This document shows, in pieces, positions 6,687-7,920 of a stretch of 7,920 nt of DNA. The notes under the pieces are model-generated. The model was not told where the DNA came from and searched no databases. It was given only the letters and a program-made list of their open reading frames with translations. Location of the stretch: contig CAMNDS010000038.1 in the NCBI GenBank assembly GCA_946535695.1, positions 1 to 7,920 of the forward strand. The letters run 5' to 3'. A program made the position numbers and the translations under genes. The stretch's first letter is position 1, and each line of letters begins with the position of its first letter. The DNA comes from an uncultured Clostridia bacterium (GTDB taxonomy: Bacteria > Bacillota > Clostridia > Oscillospirales > Acutalibacteraceae).

Positions 6687-6690
6687 CCTC
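6687..6690 (-). promoter_or_regulatory. Shine-Dalgarno site that decides the uvrB start
   Basis: GAGG is 6 nt before ATG 6680. The in-frame TTG at 6692-6690 overlaps this site and has none of its own, so the 4 extra residues (MRLL) are probably not translated. Confidence 0.65.
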
Positions 6691-6704
6691 AAAATTATTT
6701 TATG

Positions 6705-6733
6705 TTATAAACGTTTCTCTTACGTCACCGCAA
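6705..6733 (-). promoter_or_regulatory. Possible promoter for uvrB
   Basis: On the - strand TTGCGG (6733-6728) is followed after 17 nt by TTATAA (6710-6705), inside the 62-nt gap between the phosphatase stop and uvrB. No recognisable LexA box (such as CGAAC-N4-GTTCG) was seen. Read-through from the phosphatase gene is an equally good possibility. Confidence 0.35.
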
Positions 6734-6742
6734 AAATACCAT

Positions 6743-7920
6743 TTATCTTTGTTCCTCTTTTTTATACCCATTATACTTAATTATAAGCATAGTAATATCA
6801 TCACTTTGGGGAATATCCCCCATAAAACTGTAAGCCTTATCGCATATATTTTCAGATATAAATTTCAAATCGCATTTATTTGTATCTAAAGTATCCAGTG
6901 ACGAAATAATATTATCTTTTCCCCAACATACGCCATTTTCATTTTGAGCTTCAGAAATTCCATCGGTATATAAAAATAGCATATCGCCTTTTTTCATCCA
7001 AAGCTTGTCGGTTTTAAACTTCAAATTGGGCATTCCGGCAAGAACAAACTGTTTTTCTATATCGATTTCTTCAAAATTTTCACTTTGCATTTTTCCAATC
7101 GGTTTCGTGTGACCTGCATTAGAATATTCTATTTCTCCAGTCTTCAAGTTTAAAACACCAAAAAATACTGTTATAAACATTCCTAAATTATTATCCATAC
7201 ACATTTGCTGATTTACTCTTTCAAGTATCTTACCGGGATCTTTGCTGGAATTTGCTTCATTTTTTATCAAAGTCTTGGCTATTACCATAAATAATGCTGC
7301 TGAAATCCCTTTTCCCGAAACATCTGCAATAACAAATGCCAAATGCTCGGAATCCATCAGGAAAAAATCATAAAAATCGCCTCCGACTTTTTGCGCCGGC
7401 TTCATTATAGCATAAACATCCATTTCCTCCAGCTCAGGAAAGGCTGGGAAAATATGAGGAATTAATGATTTTTGTATCTGTGTTGCAACACTGAGTTCTG
7501 CGGCCACTTGTTCTTTTTCAATTGTTATTTCTTCAATATGCTTTGCGTATTTTTTTACATCAACCATCATTTTGTTGAATGCATTTGTTAAAATTCCAAT
7601 TTCATCATTACTTTTTGTATCAATTTCTATAGGCGCTATATTTATTTTATCATGTTTTTTATTGACAAAATGATCAACAATTTTTGCTATTTTTTTAATT
7701 GGTATTGAAAAATAAAAATTAATAGCAAAAATGGAAAATATCGTAAATAATATAATAGCTAATTGAATAGTCAATGTAACAACCAATACGATGCGATTTA
7801 TTCTAGACATGATATGTTGAATATCAATGTCAGCTCCAACAAGACCTATATTTTTTCCGTTTTCATCTTTTAAGGGACAATACGAACATATCGTATTTCC
7901 ATATGATGTACTAACTATTC
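6743..7920 (-). CDS. Membrane sensor phosphatase: Cache-like end, TM, HAMP and SpoIIE/PP2C domain (N-terminus beyond window)
   Basis: The frame stays open upstream of the ATG at 7810 to the window edge, so the gene is 5'-partial (391 residues visible). The upstream codons read like the end of an extracellular Cache sensor (SYGNTICSYCPLKD, then GKNIGLVGADIDIQHIMSRI). Next come a long membrane segment (IVLVVTLTIQLAIILFTIFSIFAI, written here as its core near 7720-7790), a HAMP domain (SIPIKKIAKIVDHF to NDEIGILTNAFNKMM) and a short coiled coil (KHIEEITIEKEQVAAEL). The rest is a SpoIIE-type PP2C domain (~7490-6765) with QKSLIP, KVGGDFYDF, IADVSGKG, NAGHTKP, LYTDGISEAQ and SDDITMLI. The metal-binding aspartates are all there, so it should be active. 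Family members such as RsbU dephosphorylate anti-sigma-factor antagonists (STAS proteins) in response to a signal; that target is an inference and no partner is in the window. It lies upstream of uvrB on the same strand, probably by chance. Confidence 0.9.
   Translation of the reverse strand, partial: IVSTSYGNTICSYCPLKDENGKNIGLVGADIDIQHIMSRINRIVLVVTLTIQLAIILFTIFSIFAINFYFSIPIKKIAKIVDHFVNKKHDKINIAPIEIDTKSNDEIGILTNAFNKMMVDVKKYAKHIEEITIEKEQVAAELSVATQIQKSLIPHIFPAFPELEEMDVYAIMKPAQKVGGDFYDFFLMDSEHLAFVIADVSGKGISAALFMVIAKTLIKNEANSSKDPGKILERVNQQMCMDNNLGMFITVFFGVLNLKTGEIEYSNAGHTKPIGKMQSENFEEIDIEKQFVLAGMPNLKFKTDKLWMKKGDMLFLYTDGISEAQNENGVCWGKDNIISSLDTLDTNKCDLKFISENICDKAYSFMGDIPQSDDITMLIIKYNGYKKEEQR

Noticed and set aside
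6681..6742. SOS (LexA) box before uvrB
   Set aside because: No CGAAC-N4-GTTCG-type motif was found; the nearest string (GAAACGTTTATAAC) does not fit.
7810..7810. ATG at 7810 as the true start of the phosphatase
   Set aside because: The frame is open upstream to the window edge, and the upstream residues look like the end of a Cache sensor domain, so the ATG is internal.

Overview
This is an AT-rich window (roughly 30% G+C by eye) with Shine-Dalgarno-led genes, GTG starts and sigma-A-type promoters. It carries a BspA-type leucine-rich-repeat surface protein with Clostridia-style Ig-like repeats and a SpoIIE-type phosphatase. Together these point to Bacillota, most likely a host- or gut-associated member of Clostridia. 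The lineage is inferred from protein style and composition, not from a marker-gene comparison.

Layout, left to right. (1) Positions 1-436, + strand: the 3' end of an unrecognised gene that enters from the left edge. (2) 437-754: a non-coding stretch with two GC-rich palindromic hairpins, a copy of a terminal motif containing TTTCGAAAG, and a promoter for the next gene. (3) 764-3049, + strand: a membrane-tethered BspA-like LRR surface protein. (4) 3104-4253, - strand: a protein-kinase-fold gene convergent with it. A strong promoter, Shine-Dalgarno site and ATG (4253) begin a secretion signal peptide, but that frame stops at 4125 and the kinase domain lies in the +1 frame. (5) 4254-4718: non-coding, with the kinase promoter and a ~110-bp MITE-like element. 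Its ends match the motif seen in region 2 and it has a perfect GC-rich hairpin in its centre. (6) 4719-6680, - strand: complete uvrB. (7) 6743 to the right edge, - strand: a transmembrane Cache-HAMP-SpoIIE phosphatase that continues past the window.

Functionally this looks like an accessory mosaic around one housekeeping gene. uvrB (nucleotide excision repair) follows the phosphatase gene on the same strand with a 62-nt gap and may have its own promoter. The LRR protein and the signal-peptide kinase both look like cell-surface or secreted proteins that might contact a host. The phosphatase probably reads an extracellular signal and dephosphorylates an anti-sigma-factor antagonist encoded elsewhere. 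No tRNA, rRNA, CRISPR array or transposase gene was seen.

The items most worth a second look are the frameshifted, apparently secreted kinase that lacks an activation segment, and the small palindromic repeat family in the two non-coding gaps. One stem position of that family shows a compensatory base-pair change.
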